Source of the DNA: Pseudomonas fluorescens | Lineage (GTDB): Bacteria > Pseudomonadota > Gammaproteobacteria > Pseudomonadales > Pseudomonadaceae | Direction of reading: 5' to 3' | NCBI RefSeq assembly: GCF_001648775.1 | Contig: NZ_LVEJ01000024.1 | Coordinates: 67,397-131,396, forward strand | DNA length: 64,000 bases | In this document: piece by piece, positions 8,934 through 17,863 of the stretch | How positions within the stretch are numbered: position 1 is the first letter of the stretch | How the letters are laid out: each line of letters begins with the position of its first letter | Notes under the pieces: model-generated | Seen by the model: only the letters and a program-made list of their open reading frames with translations | What the model was told of the DNA's origin: nothing | Databases searched by the model: none | Position numbers and translations under genes: made by a program

Positions 8934-9153
8934 CCCTCACCCTAGCCCTCTCCCAGAGGTAGAGGGGACCGATTGGGGGATATTCCAGATCTACGCCGAC
9001 TTGAACGATTTGTAGTGAATCCAAAATCGACTGGCATCTCAAGTCGAACGATCTGTTGTGAATCCATAATCGACTCGGTATCTCAGGTCGATGTATCAAG
9101 CCGCACACCTCGGTCAGTCCCCTCTCCCTCCGGGAGAGGGTTAGGGTGAGGGG
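8934..9153. repeat. CCCTCACCCTA-type long inverted intergenic repeat
   Basis: This gene-free stretch (8918-9222) is filled by a large inverted repeat: CCCTCACCCTAGCCCTCTCCC at the left end and GGGAGAGGGTTAGGGTGAGGG at the right. Between the arms lies an internal imperfect direct repeat (GAACGATTTGTAGTGAATCC near 9004 and GAACGATCTGTTGTGAATCC near 9047). A sibling copy is at 20030-20251. Confidence 0.8.
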
Positions 9154-9175
9154 CTCTTGATCTTGAGCCACAAAA

Positions 9176-9203
9176 AAAGCCGCAACCCCAAGGTTGCGGC
9201 TTT
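9176..9203 (-). terminator. Rho-independent terminator of the RND exporter operon
   Basis: A 12-bp stem, AAAGCCGCAACC/GGTTGCGGCTTT, with loop CCAA is followed on the minus strand by a run of seven T (9178-9172). It lies about 20 bp beyond the stop codon of the leftward RND gene. Confidence 0.9.
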
Positions 9204-9222
9204 GTCGTTTCAAACCCTCGGA

Positions 9223-11607
9223 TCAGTGGGCAAACAACGAATTACCCTTCTGCCCCGCCAGTTTCTCCGGCTTGATCAGGAACTTCGCCAGTGCCGGCAG
9301 CAGCCACAGCGCACCGAACATGTTCCACAGCAGCATGAAGGTCAGCATCAGGCCCATGTCGGCCTGGAACTTGATCGCCGAGAAGATCCAGGTGCACACG
9401 CCGATCGCCAGGCACAGGCCGGTGAACAGCACCGCTTTACCGGTGGATTTCAGCGTCTGGTAATAGGCTTCCTGCAAAGGCAGACCGGCCCGCAGGAAAC
9501 TCTCCAGACGGCTGTAGATGTAGATGCCGTAGTCGACACCAATCCCCACGCCCAGCGCCACCACCGGCAGCGTCGCGACTTTCACGCCGATGCCCATGAA
9601 CGCCATCAGCGCGTTGCCGAGTACCGAGGTCAGCACCAGCGGCAGGACGATGCACAAGGTCGCCGCCCACGAACGGAAGGTGATCATGCACATCACCGCC
9701 ACGCAGATGTACACCAGAATCAGGATGGTCAGCTCAGCCTGTTTGATGACTTCGTTGGTGGCCGCTTCGATCCCGGCGTTACCGGCCGCGAGGATGAATT
9801 CCAGGCCGTCCTTGTTATTGTCCTTGGCGAATTCCTGCACGGCGGCCACCGCACGATCGAGGGTTTCAGCCTTGTGATCGTTGAGGAACACCAGCACCGG
9901 CGCCAGTGAGCAACTGTTGTTGTACAGGCCATCCGCACGGGCAATCGAGTTGTTCAGCACGTCCGGGTTGCGCGACAGGGTTTCCCATTTCAGGTTGCCC
10001 TCGTTCATGCCCTTGATCATCTGCTTGGACACGGTCACCAGCGAGATCGCCGACTGCACGCCCTCAGTGTTCTGCATCTTCCACATCAACTCATCGATCG
10101 GCGCCATGGCTTCATAGCGTGAGCAGCCTTCAGCCTTGGTCTTGACCATCACCACCAGCACGTCGGAACTGGTCGAGTAGTTGTTGATGATGAAGTTGTT
10201 GTCCTTGTTGTAGCGCGAGTCCGGACGCAGTTCCGGCGCGCCCTGGTCGAGGTCGCCGATTTTCAGGTTCTGGCTGTACCAGAGGCCGCCACCGAAAGCG
10301 ATCAGCGCCAGCACCACCGAGATGCGCGCGACTTTCGGGTTGGCGAAGTTCGACAGCAGGCGCCAGAACGGGTGTTCGCGGTTGGCGTCCTTCTTGCTTC
10401 GGGCAATCGCGCGTTTGCTGATGCCGACATAGGAAATCGCCACCGGCAGCAAGATAAGGTTGGTGAACACGATCACCGCGACGCCGATCGACGCGCCGAT
10501 GGCCAGCTCACGGATCACGCCGATGTCGATGATCAGCAGTGTGATGAAACCCACCGCATCCGCGAGAATCGCGATCATCCCCGGCAGGAACAGTTGCCGG
10601 AAGGTGCGTCGCGCAGCCGTCAGTGCGTTGTCGGCCTCGCTGGATTGCAGGGCGATACCGTTGATCTTCTGCACGCCGTGGGAAATGCCGATGGCGAAGA
10701 TCAGGAACGGCACCAGCATCGAATACGGATCGAGCCCGAAGCCGAAGAAGTGCATCAACCCAAGCTGCCAGACCACCGCCACCAACGTGGTACTCAACAC
10801 CGCGATGGTGCTGCGCAGGCAGTTGGTGAACCACAACAGCAGAATCAGCGTGATGACGAAGGCGATGCCGAAGAACATCACCACCATCACCAGACCGTCG
10901 ATCAGGTCGCCGACCTTCTTGGCGAAACCGACGATGTGGATTTTGACGTTGGGGTTCTGCGCTTCGAACTTGTTGCGGATCTTGTCTTCGAGTTCATGGG
11001 AGAACTTGCGGTAGTCCAGGGCGAGCAACTTGCCCTGGTCTTCCGGGTCCGGGTAGGACTCCAGCAGCGGGATGTCGACGATGCTCGACTTGAAGTCGTT
11101 GGCCACCAGACGCCCGACCTGACCGGACTTGAGCACGTTGTTGCGCAGCAGATCGAGGCTGTCCTGTGAGCCGTTATAGCTCTGCGGGATCACTTCACCG
11201 CCGGCAAAACCCTCTTCGGTCACTTCGGTCCAGCGTACGCTCGGGCTCCACAGCGACTTCAGGCCGGAGCGGTCGACGCCGGAGATGTAGAACACCTCGT
11301 CGTTGATCTGGCGCAGGGTCTCCATGTATTCCTTGGAGAAGATGTCACCGTCCCTGGCTTCCACCGAAATGCGCACGGTGTTGCCCAGGTTGGCCAGATC
11401 GTTGCGGTGCTCCATCATCTTCTCGATGAACGGATGCTGGAGCGGGATCATTTTTTCGAAACTGGTCGACGGCCGGATCAGCGTCGCCTGCCAGAACAGG
11501 AAAATGCTCACCACCAGGCAGATGAGGATCACGGCCGGGCGGTTGTTGAAAATCAGGCGTTCAAGATACGTCGCCTTTTCCTGCTGAGGAGTGATCAAGG
11601 AAGTCAT
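9223..11607 (-). CDS. RND superfamily exporter (MMPL/HAE3 type)
   Basis: A 794-residue inner-membrane protein with two copies of the MMPL half-unit. Each has one hydrophobic helix (about residue 30 in the first half), a large periplasmic loop, then a 5-6 helix bundle (about 235-395 and 630-770). Motifs such as GIGVDYGIYIYSRLESF and AIGISHGVQKING mark the helix pairs. This is the hopanoid/hydrophobe exporter class (HAE3), not a drug-type AcrB, which is about 1,030 residues. No membrane fusion protein or outer-membrane channel lies beside it. Its start overlaps the stop of the YCF48-like gene (ATGA, 11604-11607). The cargo is probably a lipid or other hydrophobic compound. Confidence 0.8.
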   Translation of the reverse strand: MTSLITPQQEKATYLERLIFNNRPAVILICLVVSIFLFWQATLIRPSTSFEKMIPLQHPFIEKMMEHRNDLANLGNTVRISVEARDGDIFSKEYMETLRQINDEVFYISGVDRSGLKSLWSPSVRWTEVTEEGFAGGEVIPQSYNGSQDSLDLLRNNVLKSGQVGRLVANDFKSSIVDIPLLESYPDPEDQGKLLALDYRKFSHELEDKIRNKFEAQNPNVKIHIVGFAKKVGDLIDGLVMVVMFFGIAFVITLILLLWFTNCLRSTIAVLSTTLVAVVWQLGLMHFFGFGLDPYSMLVPFLIFAIGISHGVQKINGIALQSSEADNALTAARRTFRQLFLPGMIAILADAVGFITLLIIDIGVIRELAIGASIGVAVIVFTNLILLPVAISYVGISKRAIARSKKDANREHPFWRLLSNFANPKVARISVVLALIAFGGGLWYSQNLKIGDLDQGAPELRPDSRYNKDNNFIINNYSTSSDVLVVMVKTKAEGCSRYEAMAPIDELMWKMQNTEGVQSAISLVTVSKQMIKGMNEGNLKWETLSRNPDVLNNSIARADGLYNNSCSLAPVLVFLNDHKAETLDRAVAAVQEFAKDNNKDGLEFILAAGNAGIEAATNEVIKQAELTILILVYICVAVMCMITFRSWAATLCIVLPLVLTSVLGNALMAFMGIGVKVATLPVVALGVGIGVDYGIYIYSRLESFLRAGLPLQEAYYQTLKSTGKAVLFTGLCLAIGVCTWIFSAIKFQADMGLMLTFMLLWNMFGALWLLPALAKFLIKPEKLAGQKGNSLFAH

Positions 11608-12647
11608 AGCCCCGCCTTCTTATTATTAACTTCGGCGCCGTTTGGCTGTGTGGTGTGGACGCCACCCTGCCCGGTCAGAATCAGGTTGCCGTCGCCGGCA
11701 GCGGTGACGGAAGACAGCGAGATGCGGTCCGGACGGTTGAACACGCTGAAGGTTTCGCCATTGTCGCTGCTGCTGATCACCGAGCCGCCGTTGCCGACGA
11801 TCACGATCGAACCGTCGGCGAGCAAGGTTGCGCCGGACAGGCCGAACTCCAATGCACCACGTGCGGCTTTCAGTTCGACCTGCTCCCAGGTGCTGCCGAA
11901 ATCAGTGGAGCGGTAGAGGTTGCCGCGCAAGCCATAAGCCAGCAGGGTCTGCGGTTGCGCCGTGCCGATCACGCCGAACAGCGAACCTTCGTACGGGCCT
12001 TCGAGTTTTTCCCAGGTCTGGCCCCAGTCGGCGGAGCGAAACATGCTGCCCGACTCGCCAACGATGAACAGCCCGGCTTCTTTCACCGCCGCGATGGCGT
12101 TGAGGTGGAATTGATCTTCGTTGTCGAGGCGGTCGCTGACGTCTTCCCAGTTTTTGCCGCCATCGGTGGTTTCCAGCAACGCGCCATAAGCGCCCACGGC
12201 GAAGCCGCTGTTGACGTCCTTGAACCAGACGTCGAGCAGCGGCGATTCACGTTTGAGGTCTTCGAATTGCTTGGTCCAGGTCAGACCGCCGTCTGCGCTG
12301 GCGAGGATTTGCGCGTCGTGCCCGACCGCCCAGCCGTGCTTGTCGTCGACAAAATACACCGCGGTCAGCAGTTGCCGGCTCGGCACCTTGGCCTGGGTCC
12401 AGGTTTTGCCCTGGTCATCGGAATAGACAATGTGCCCGCGATCCCCGACCGCGACCAGGCGCGTGCCGGCGTGGACGACATCGAGAATCAGGCTTTTCGC
12501 GGCTTTGGTGGATTCAGTGGCATAGACCACGTCGGCTGGCGCCTCGGCGGCCATCACCGGTGCCGATAACGTGGCAAAGCCCAGCAGAGAGAGTGCTGTG
12601 GCCAGCAACGCGGTGTTGCGTAACGCCGGCGGGCGGCAACGACTCAT
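11604..12647 (-). CDS. YCF48-related secreted beta-propeller protein
   Basis: A 347-residue protein with a signal peptide (residues 1-33, PVMAAEA) followed by repeated blades of the YCF48/BNR type. Each blade carries a variant of SxDxGxTW (YSDDQGKTWTQ, SADGGLTWTKQ, TTDGGKNWED, SADWGQTWEK, STDFGSTWEQ, SSDNGETFSV). It should be periplasmic. The 4-bp overlap with the RND gene implies translational coupling, so it probably works with the exporter, for example as a periplasmic assembly or cargo-handling subunit. In pseudomonads this pair is often followed by DUF1302/DUF1329 genes (from memory); none are present here. Confidence 0.8.
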   Translation of the reverse strand: MSRCRPPALRNTALLATALSLLGFATLSAPVMAAEAPADVVYATESTKAAKSLILDVVHAGTRLVAVGDRGHIVYSDDQGKTWTQAKVPSRQLLTAVYFVDDKHGWAVGHDAQILASADGGLTWTKQFEDLKRESPLLDVWFKDVNSGFAVGAYGALLETTDGGKNWEDVSDRLDNEDQFHLNAIAAVKEAGLFIVGESGSMFRSADWGQTWEKLEGPYEGSLFGVIGTAQPQTLLAYGLRGNLYRSTDFGSTWEQVELKAARGALEFGLSGATLLADGSIVIVGNGGSVISSSDNGETFSVFNRPDRISLSSVTAAGDGNLILTGQGGVHTTQPNGAEVNNKKAGL

Positions 12648-12860
12648 AGACCTTCCCCTATTTATTATTGTTAGGCCATTTGGCCTTCAAGGGCGCCGCA
12701 AGTGTGCTCCGCTGATGGCTGCTCAGGAGCATAGTCCTGAAACCCGCAATCCAGAGCCACTTCGGAAGCTGGCTCATCCTATCGGGCTTTCGAAACGTCT
12801 GACAATCGGCGCCACGTTATCTTTTGTTAACCGAAAGCCGCCCTCTGTAACGAAGAAATT

Positions 12861-12958
12861 CCCCTGTGGGAGCGAGCTTGCTCGCGAAAGCGGTGGGTCA
12901 GGCAATGAAGATGTCGACTGAAAGGGCCTCTTCGCGAGCAAGCTCGCTCCCACAGGGG
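12861..12958. repeat. REPIN
   Basis: Inverted arms CCCCTGTGGGAGCGAGC and its complement, with a 45-base centre. It occupies part of the 450-base gap (12648-13097) between divergent transcription units. Apart from this and the operator at 13046, I see nothing else in the gap. Confidence 0.9.
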
Positions 12959-13045
12959 TTGGTGGGGGCTTTGGGACCTGAATACATGACCATTCGCCGG
13001 GGTGATGCGGCAAAAGTCATCGAGGGGACTTGCACGATCGGTATT

Positions 13046-13057
13046 ATGGTATACCAT
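13046..13057. promoter_or_regulatory. ATGGTATACCAT operator, site 1 of the catabolic island
   Basis: A perfect 12-bp palindrome ending 40 bp before the first gene of the island. It fits the even-spaced TNGTATACNA type bound by VanR-like FCD/GntR regulators. The same core recurs at 18874 and, degenerate, at 20339. The GntR gene at 17110 lies inside the operon this site controls. Confidence 0.75.
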
Positions 13058-13097
13058 CAGACGCACAGACACTCTCAATCCCCCAACGGAGCAGCTC

Positions 13098-13688
13098 ATG
13101 AGTTTCGAAATTCGCAAGATCGTCAGCTATGTCGAAGAAACCTTCATCGAAGGCGGCAAAGCCACTGACAAGCCAGTGACCATGGTCGGCCTCGCCGTGG
13201 TGATGAAAAACCCTTGGGTGGGCAACGGTTTCATCGAAGACCTCAAACCGCAGATCCGCGCCAACTGCTCCGACCTCGGTGCGCTGATGGTCGAGCGTCT
13301 GGTCGGCATCATCGGCGGTGCCGAGAAGATCGAGGCCTACGGCAAAGCCGCCGTGGTCGGCGCGGATGGCGAGATCGAACACGCCTCCGCCGTAATCCAC
13401 ACCTTGCGCTTCGGCAACCACTACCGCGAAGCCGTCAACGCCAAGAGCTACCTGAGCTTCACCAACAAGCGCGGCGGCCCGGGCACCTCGATCCAAATCC
13501 CGATGATGCACAAGGACGACGAAGGTCAGCGTTCGCACTACATCACTCTGGAAATGCAGATCGAAGACGCGCCGCGTGCCGACGAAATCGTTGTCGTGCT
13601 GGGTTGCGCCGACGGTGGTCGTCTGCACCCGCGCATCGGCAACCGCTACATCGATCTGGAAGAACTGGCCGCCGAAAAAGCCCAGTAA
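13098..13688 (+). CDS. Amino-acid-synthesis family protein (DUF1185, PF06684)
   Basis: A 196-residue cytosolic protein starting MSFEIRKIVSYVEETF, with GGAG 8 bases before the ATG. The sequence through NPWVGNGFIEDLKP and the C-terminal HPRIGNRYIDLEEL resembles the PF06684 family. Despite the family name the biochemical role is not established as far as I know. Members recur beside flavin-dependent and amide-cleaving catabolic genes, so an amidohydrolase-like or ring-opening step is possible; that is inference. It is the first gene of the island operon, behind the operator at 13046. Confidence 0.7.
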   Translation: MSFEIRKIVSYVEETFIEGGKATDKPVTMVGLAVVMKNPWVGNGFIEDLKPQIRANCSDLGALMVERLVGIIGGAEKIEAYGKAAVVGADGEIEHASAVIHTLRFGNHYREAVNAKSYLSFTNKRGGPGTSIQIPMMHKDDEGQRSHYITLEMQIEDAPRADEIVVVLGCADGGRLHPRIGNRYIDLEELAAEKAQ

Positions 13689-13719
13689 CCACAATAAAAA
13701 GGCATTGCAGGAGCGCTCC

Positions 13720-14553
13720 ATGATTCGGCTCACCGCTGAACTCACCCCGGCTGGCACCAGTTACCTGGCGACCGGCCAAGGCCAGCCCGTGGTTTTGATC
13801 CACGGCGTGGGCCTGAACAAAGAAATGTGGGGCGGCCAGATTGTCGGCCTGTCCAGCCAATATCAAGTGATCGCCTACGACATGCTTGGCCATGGCGCCA
13901 GCCCGCGACCGGCCAGCGGCACCAACCTGCTCGGGTACGCCGATCAGTTGCTGGAGTTGCTCGATCACCTGAATCTGCCACAGGCAGCGGTGATCGGTTT
14001 CTCCATGGGCGGTCTGGTCGCGCGGGCTTTTGCCCTGCATTACCCGCAGCGCCTGCAAAGCCTGGTGGTGTTGAACAGTGTGTTCAACCGCAGCGAAGAA
14101 CAGCGAGCCGGCGTCATCGCACGTACCGCGCAAGCCGCCGAACATGGCCCGGACGCCAATGCCGAAGCGGCGCTTTCGCGCTGGTTCAGCCGCGAATATC
14201 AAGCGGCCAATCCGGCGCAGATCGCCGCATTGCGCCAGACCCTTGCCAATAATGATCCGCAGGGTTACCTGACCACCTACGAATTGTTCGCCACCCAAGA
14301 CATGTACCGCGTTGACGACCTGGGCAGCATTCAGGCGCCGACGCTGATCGCCACCGGCGAACTCGACCCCGGTTCGACCCCGGAAATGGCCGAGCAACTG
14401 GCCCGGCGCATCCCCGGTGCGAAGGTTGCCGTGCTGCCTGAGCAACGGCATATGATGCCGGTAGAGTCGCCGCGTCTGGTCAATCAGACGCTGCTGGAAT
14501 TTCTGCAATTCGCACACTCCCGACAAAACCATATAAAGGGGATCGTTGCATGA
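13720..14553 (+). CDS. Alpha/beta fold hydrolase (RutD/PcaD-like)
   Basis: A 277-residue serine hydrolase. The oxyanion segment is HGVGLNKEMW (residues 29-38), the nucleophile is S95 in GFSMGG, the acid is in ATGELDPGSTP and the His in EQRHMMPVE near the C-terminus. No signal peptide, so cytosolic. The closest-looking groups cleave enol-lactones (PcaD) or aminoacrylate-type products (RutD). The ATG at 13720 follows AGGAG; the upstream open frame is shadow. Its stop overlaps the aldehyde dehydrogenase start (ATGA at 14550), so the pair is translationally coupled. Confidence 0.75.
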   Translation: MIRLTAELTPAGTSYLATGQGQPVVLIHGVGLNKEMWGGQIVGLSSQYQVIAYDMLGHGASPRPASGTNLLGYADQLLELLDHLNLPQAAVIGFSMGGLVARAFALHYPQRLQSLVVLNSVFNRSEEQRAGVIARTAQAAEHGPDANAEAALSRWFSREYQAANPAQIAALRQTLANNDPQGYLTTYELFATQDMYRVDDLGSIQAPTLIATGELDPGSTPEMAEQLARRIPGAKVAVLPEQRHMMPVESPRLVNQTLLEFLQFAHSRQNHIKGIVA

Positions 14554-16031
14554 CACTCGCACGCTTCCAGATGTGCATCGGCGGAGAATGGGTCGATGCC
14601 CTCTCCGGCAAGACTTTCGAAAGCCTCAACCCGGCCACGGCGCAAGCCTGGGCGCAACTGCCTGACGCTGATGAAGCGGACGTCGAACGCGCCGTGCAAT
14701 CGGCACAGACTGCTTTCGACAGCCCGGCCTGGCGTAGCCTGACCGCCACCGCACGCGGCAAATTGCTGCGTCGTCTCGGCGACCTGATCGCGGAAAACAA
14801 GCAACAACTGGCGCAGCTGGAAAGCCGCGACAACGGCAAGCTGATCCGCGAAACCCGTGGCCAGGTCAGCTATCTGCCGGAGTTCTTTCACTACACCGCC
14901 GGCCTTGCCGACAAGCTCGAAGGCGGCACGCTGCCGCTGGATAAGCCGGATCTGTTTGCCTACACCGTGCACGAAGCCATGGGCGTAGTCGCCGCGATCA
15001 TTCCGTGGAACAGCCCGCTGTATCTGACCGCAATCAAACTGGCCCCGGCCCTCGCCGCTGGCAACACGATTGTGATCAAACCGTCCGAGCACGCCTCGGC
15101 GACCATTCTTGAGCTGGCGCGTCTGGCCCTCGAAGCCGGGATTCCGCCGGGCGTGGTCAACGTCGTCACCGGTTACGGCCCGAGCACCGGCGCCGCCCTC
15201 ACCCGCCATCCGCTGATCCGCAAAATCGCTTTCACCGGCGGCGCGGCGACGGCGCGTCATGTGGTGCGCAGCAGCGCCGAGAACTTCGCCAAGCTGTCGC
15301 TGGAACTTGGCGGCAAGTCGCCGAACATCATCTTCGCCGACGCCGATCTGGACAGCGCGATCAACGGCGCGATTGCCGGAATCTATGCGGCGTCCGGTCA
15401 GAGTTGCGTGTCCGGTTCGCGCTTGTTGGTGCAGGACGAGATCTACGACGAATTCGTCAATCGCCTGGTCGAACGCGCCCAGCGCATTCGCATCGGCAAC
15501 CCGCAGGAAGACAACAGCGAGATGGGCCCGATGGCCACCGCGCAGCAACTGGCGGTGGTCGAAGGTCTGGTCGCTGATGCCATCGCTGAAGGCGCGCGTT
15601 TGCGCACCGGCGGCAAGCGTCCAACGGGTCTCGGCGAAGGCTGGTTCTACGAGCCGACGCTATTCGAGTGCGATCGCAATTCGATGAAGATCATGCAGGA
15701 AGAAGTCTTCGGCCCGGTGGCGTCGGTGATCCGCTTTAAAGATGAAGCCGAAGCGCTGGCCATCGCCAACGACTCGCAGTTCGGCCTCGCGGCCGGCATC
15801 TGGACCCGCGATCTCGGTCGCGCCCATCGTCTGGCGCGCGATGTGCGTTCGGGGATTATCTGGGTCAACACGTACCGCGCGGTGTCGGCGATGGCGCCGA
15901 TCGGCGGCTTCAAGAACAGTGGCTATGGACGCGAAAGCGGCATCGATTCGGTGCTGGCCTACACCGAACTGAAAACGGTGTGGATCAACCTTTCCCAGGC
16001 GCCAATGCCTGATCCGTTTGTGATGCGCTAG
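14550..16031 (+). CDS. Aldehyde dehydrogenase
   Basis: A 493-residue NAD(P)-dependent ALDH with all standard motifs: IPWNSPLYL (cofactor entry), FTGGAATARHV, the general base in LELGGKSPN, the catalytic Cys in SGQSCVSGSRL, EEVFGPVASVIRF, and the C-terminal GGFKNSGYGRESG. It oxidises an aldehyde produced in this pathway, plausibly a semialdehyde left after ring opening. The specific substrate cannot be read from sequence. It is coupled to the hydrolase upstream and followed 12 bp later by the flavin reductase. Confidence 0.85.
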   Translation: MTLARFQMCIGGEWVDALSGKTFESLNPATAQAWAQLPDADEADVERAVQSAQTAFDSPAWRSLTATARGKLLRRLGDLIAENKQQLAQLESRDNGKLIRETRGQVSYLPEFFHYTAGLADKLEGGTLPLDKPDLFAYTVHEAMGVVAAIIPWNSPLYLTAIKLAPALAAGNTIVIKPSEHASATILELARLALEAGIPPGVVNVVTGYGPSTGAALTRHPLIRKIAFTGGAATARHVVRSSAENFAKLSLELGGKSPNIIFADADLDSAINGAIAGIYAASGQSCVSGSRLLVQDEIYDEFVNRLVERAQRIRIGNPQEDNSEMGPMATAQQLAVVEGLVADAIAEGARLRTGGKRPTGLGEGWFYEPTLFECDRNSMKIMQEEVFGPVASVIRFKDEAEALAIANDSQFGLAAGIWTRDLGRAHRLARDVRSGIIWVNTYRAVSAMAPIGGFKNSGYGRESGIDSVLAYTELKTVWINLSQAPMPDPFVMR

Positions 16032-16043
16032 GAGTCCTGCGAA

Positions 16044-16529
16044 ATGATCGAACCCGGCATTTACAAAGACGTCATGAGCTCGTTCCCGTCCGGCGTCACG
16101 GTGGTTACCACTGTTGACCCGGAGGGCGGCATTGTCGGCATCACCGCCAGCGCCTTCAGCGCGCTGTCGATTGATCCGGCGCTGGTGCTGTTCTGCCCCA
16201 ACTATGCTTCCGACACTTACCCGGTGCTGCGCGACAGCAAGAAGTTCGCGATCCATTTGCTGTCGGCTGACCAGACGGCTGAGGCCTATGCGTTTGCCGG
16301 TAAAGGCAAGGACAAGGCCGCCGGTATCGAGTGGCATTTGAGCGAGTTGGGCAACCCGATCCTCGCCAAAGCCACCGCAATCATCGAGTGCGAGTTGTGG
16401 CGGGAATACGATGGTGGCGATCACGCGATTATTGTTGGCGCGGTGAAGAACCTGATCCTGCCAGCGCAACCGGTGACACCGATGATCTACCACAAGGGCA
16501 AGCTTGGGCCCCTGCCGACCCTGGCCTGA
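16044..16529 (+). CDS. Flavin reductase (HpaC/RutF-like), reductase component
   Basis: A 161-residue FMN-binding split-barrel protein. The N-terminus MIEPGIYKDVMSSFPSGVTV and the later ITASAFSALSIDPALVLFC are the typical family segments, and the length is standard. Such proteins supply FMNH2 or FADH2 to a separate two-component monooxygenase. No monooxygenase gene is present in the island, which is the main puzzle of this operon. It is co-directional and close to its neighbours. A REPIN follows directly. Confidence 0.85.
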   Translation: MIEPGIYKDVMSSFPSGVTVVTTVDPEGGIVGITASAFSALSIDPALVLFCPNYASDTYPVLRDSKKFAIHLLSADQTAEAYAFAGKGKDKAAGIEWHLSELGNPILAKATAIIECELWREYDGGDHAIIVGAVKNLILPAQPVTPMIYHKGKLGPLPTLA

Positions 16530-16545
16530 GGCGACAATGCGAAAC

Positions 16546-16640
16546 CCTGTGGGAGCGAGCTTGCTCGCGAAGGCGTAGTGTCAGTCGACATCAATGTTGA
16601 ACGTAGTGACGCTTTCGCGAGCAAGCTCGCTCCCACAAGG
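16546..16640. repeat. REPIN inside the catabolic operon
   Basis: Inverted arms CTGTGGGAGCGAGCTTGCTC and GAGCAAGCTCGCTCCCACAA lie in the 133-base gap between the flavin reductase and the CMD-like gene, the only wide gap in the operon. It could mark a past rearrangement at the spot where a monooxygenase might have been; that is speculation. Confidence 0.9.
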
Positions 16641-16662
16641 GATAGTGGTGACAGGAGGAATG

Positions 16663-17067
16663 ATGAGTAACGAAAAGTACGAAAAAGGCCTGAAGATCCG
16701 CACTCAGGTATTGGGTGAAGCCTACGTGCAGCGCTCGATCGACAACGCCGACGACTTCACCCGTCCCCTGCAGGAAATGGTCACCGAATACTGCTGGGGC
16801 CATGTCTGGGGCCGCGAGGGCTTGTCGCTCAAGGAACGCAGCATGATCAACCTGGCGATGATCTCGGCGCTTAACCGTCCGCACGAACTCAAGCTGCATG
16901 TGCGCGGCGCCTTGCGTAACGGCCTGAGTCGTGAGCAAATACGCGAAATTCTGCTTCAGGTCGGCATTTATTGTGGCGTTCCGGCAGCCGTGGACAGTTT
17001 CCGGCTGGCCCGTGAAGCCTTTGCCGAAGCCGACGCCGAAGCCCCAGTTAACCCCTCGGCTGTTTAG
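16663..17067 (+). CDS. Carboxymuconolactone decarboxylase family protein
   Basis: A 134-residue all-helical protein of the CMD/AhpD family with the usual pattern: EYCWGHVWGREGLSLKERSM, then NRPHELKLHVRGALRNG, then VGIYCGVPAAVDSF. It is close to PcaC-type gamma-carboxymuconolactone decarboxylases, but family members also act as hydroperoxidases or remain uncharacterised. The ATG at 16663 is preferred over 16660 because AGGAGG (16653-16658) then has workable spacing. It belongs to the island operon and ends 42 bp before the GntR gene. Confidence 0.8.
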   Translation: MSNEKYEKGLKIRTQVLGEAYVQRSIDNADDFTRPLQEMVTEYCWGHVWGREGLSLKERSMINLAMISALNRPHELKLHVRGALRNGLSREQIREILLQVGIYCGVPAAVDSFRLAREAFAEADAEAPVNPSAV

Positions 17068-17109
17068 ATGCCCGTCTGGCATGGACAGCCAACCGAAAGA
17101 GCGGACCCC

Positions 17110-17862
17110 ATGAAACGCCAGCCCCTCGACGACAGCTTCAAGGTCAATCGCAACCCCGTTACCCTGCGCGAAATCGTGCTGGATAAACTGCGTAGCGCGA
17201 TCATGAATTTCCAGCTCATGCCAGGGGATCGTCTGGTCGAGCGCGATCTGTGCGATCGCCTCGGCGTCAGCCGTACCTCCGTTCGCGAGGCCTTGCGTCA
17301 CCTGGAATCCGAAGGTCTGGTGGAATTCGCCGATGCCAAGGGCCCGCGAGTCGCCATCATCACCTTGGCCGATGCCGTCGATATCTACGAACTGCGTTGC
17401 GTGCTCGAAGGTTTGATCGTGCAGTTGTTCACCCTGCGCGCCAAAGCCAAGGACATCAAAGCCCTGGAAAAAGCCCTCGACGACAACCGCAAGGCGTTGA
17501 AAGACGGCGAGTTGCAACAGGTGATCGACTCGGTGCAGGGCTTCTATGACGTGCTGCTCGAAGGCTCGGGCAACCATGTCGCGGCCACTCAGTTGCGTCA
17601 GTTGCAGGCGCGCATCAGCTACCTGCGCGCGACTTCGGTTTCCCAGGAAAACCGTCGCGGCGCGAGTAATCAGGAAATGGAAAAAATGGTCGCGGCGATC
17701 AAAAGCGGCGATCCGCTGGTGGCGCATCAGGCCTGTGTCGATCACGTTCGCGCTGCCGCTGCGGTAGCGCTCGACTACCTCAAGCGCAAACAGGAAGAAA
17801 CCGGCGCTACGCCACCGATCACCCTGCCCATCGCGCTGAAAGAACCCCGTATAGGTCACTGA
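17110..17862 (+). CDS. GntR family regulator, FCD subfamily (VanR-like), probable island regulator
   Basis: A 250-residue regulator. The winged helix (about 15-85) carries LRSAIMNFQLMPGDRLVERD and SRTSVREALRHLESEGL. The FCD domain (about 95-235) has ALRDNR-like and DHVRAAAAV segments. VanR-like members bind even-spaced TNGTATACNA palindromes, which is what precedes the three island promoters (13046, 18874, 20339). It is encoded within the operon it probably represses, giving feedback control. The start MKRQPLDD at 17110 is chosen over 17068, whose extra residues do not fit the family. The NUDIX gene starts 1 bp after its stop codon. Confidence 0.8.
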   Translation: MKRQPLDDSFKVNRNPVTLREIVLDKLRSAIMNFQLMPGDRLVERDLCDRLGVSRTSVREALRHLESEGLVEFADAKGPRVAIITLADAVDIYELRCVLEGLIVQLFTLRAKAKDIKALEKALDDNRKALKDGELQQVIDSVQGFYDVLLEGSGNHVAATQLRQLQARISYLRATSVSQENRRGASNQEMEKMVAAIKSGDPLVAHQACVDHVRAAAAVALDYLKRKQEETGATPPITLPIALKEPRIGH

Positions 17863-17863
17863 T

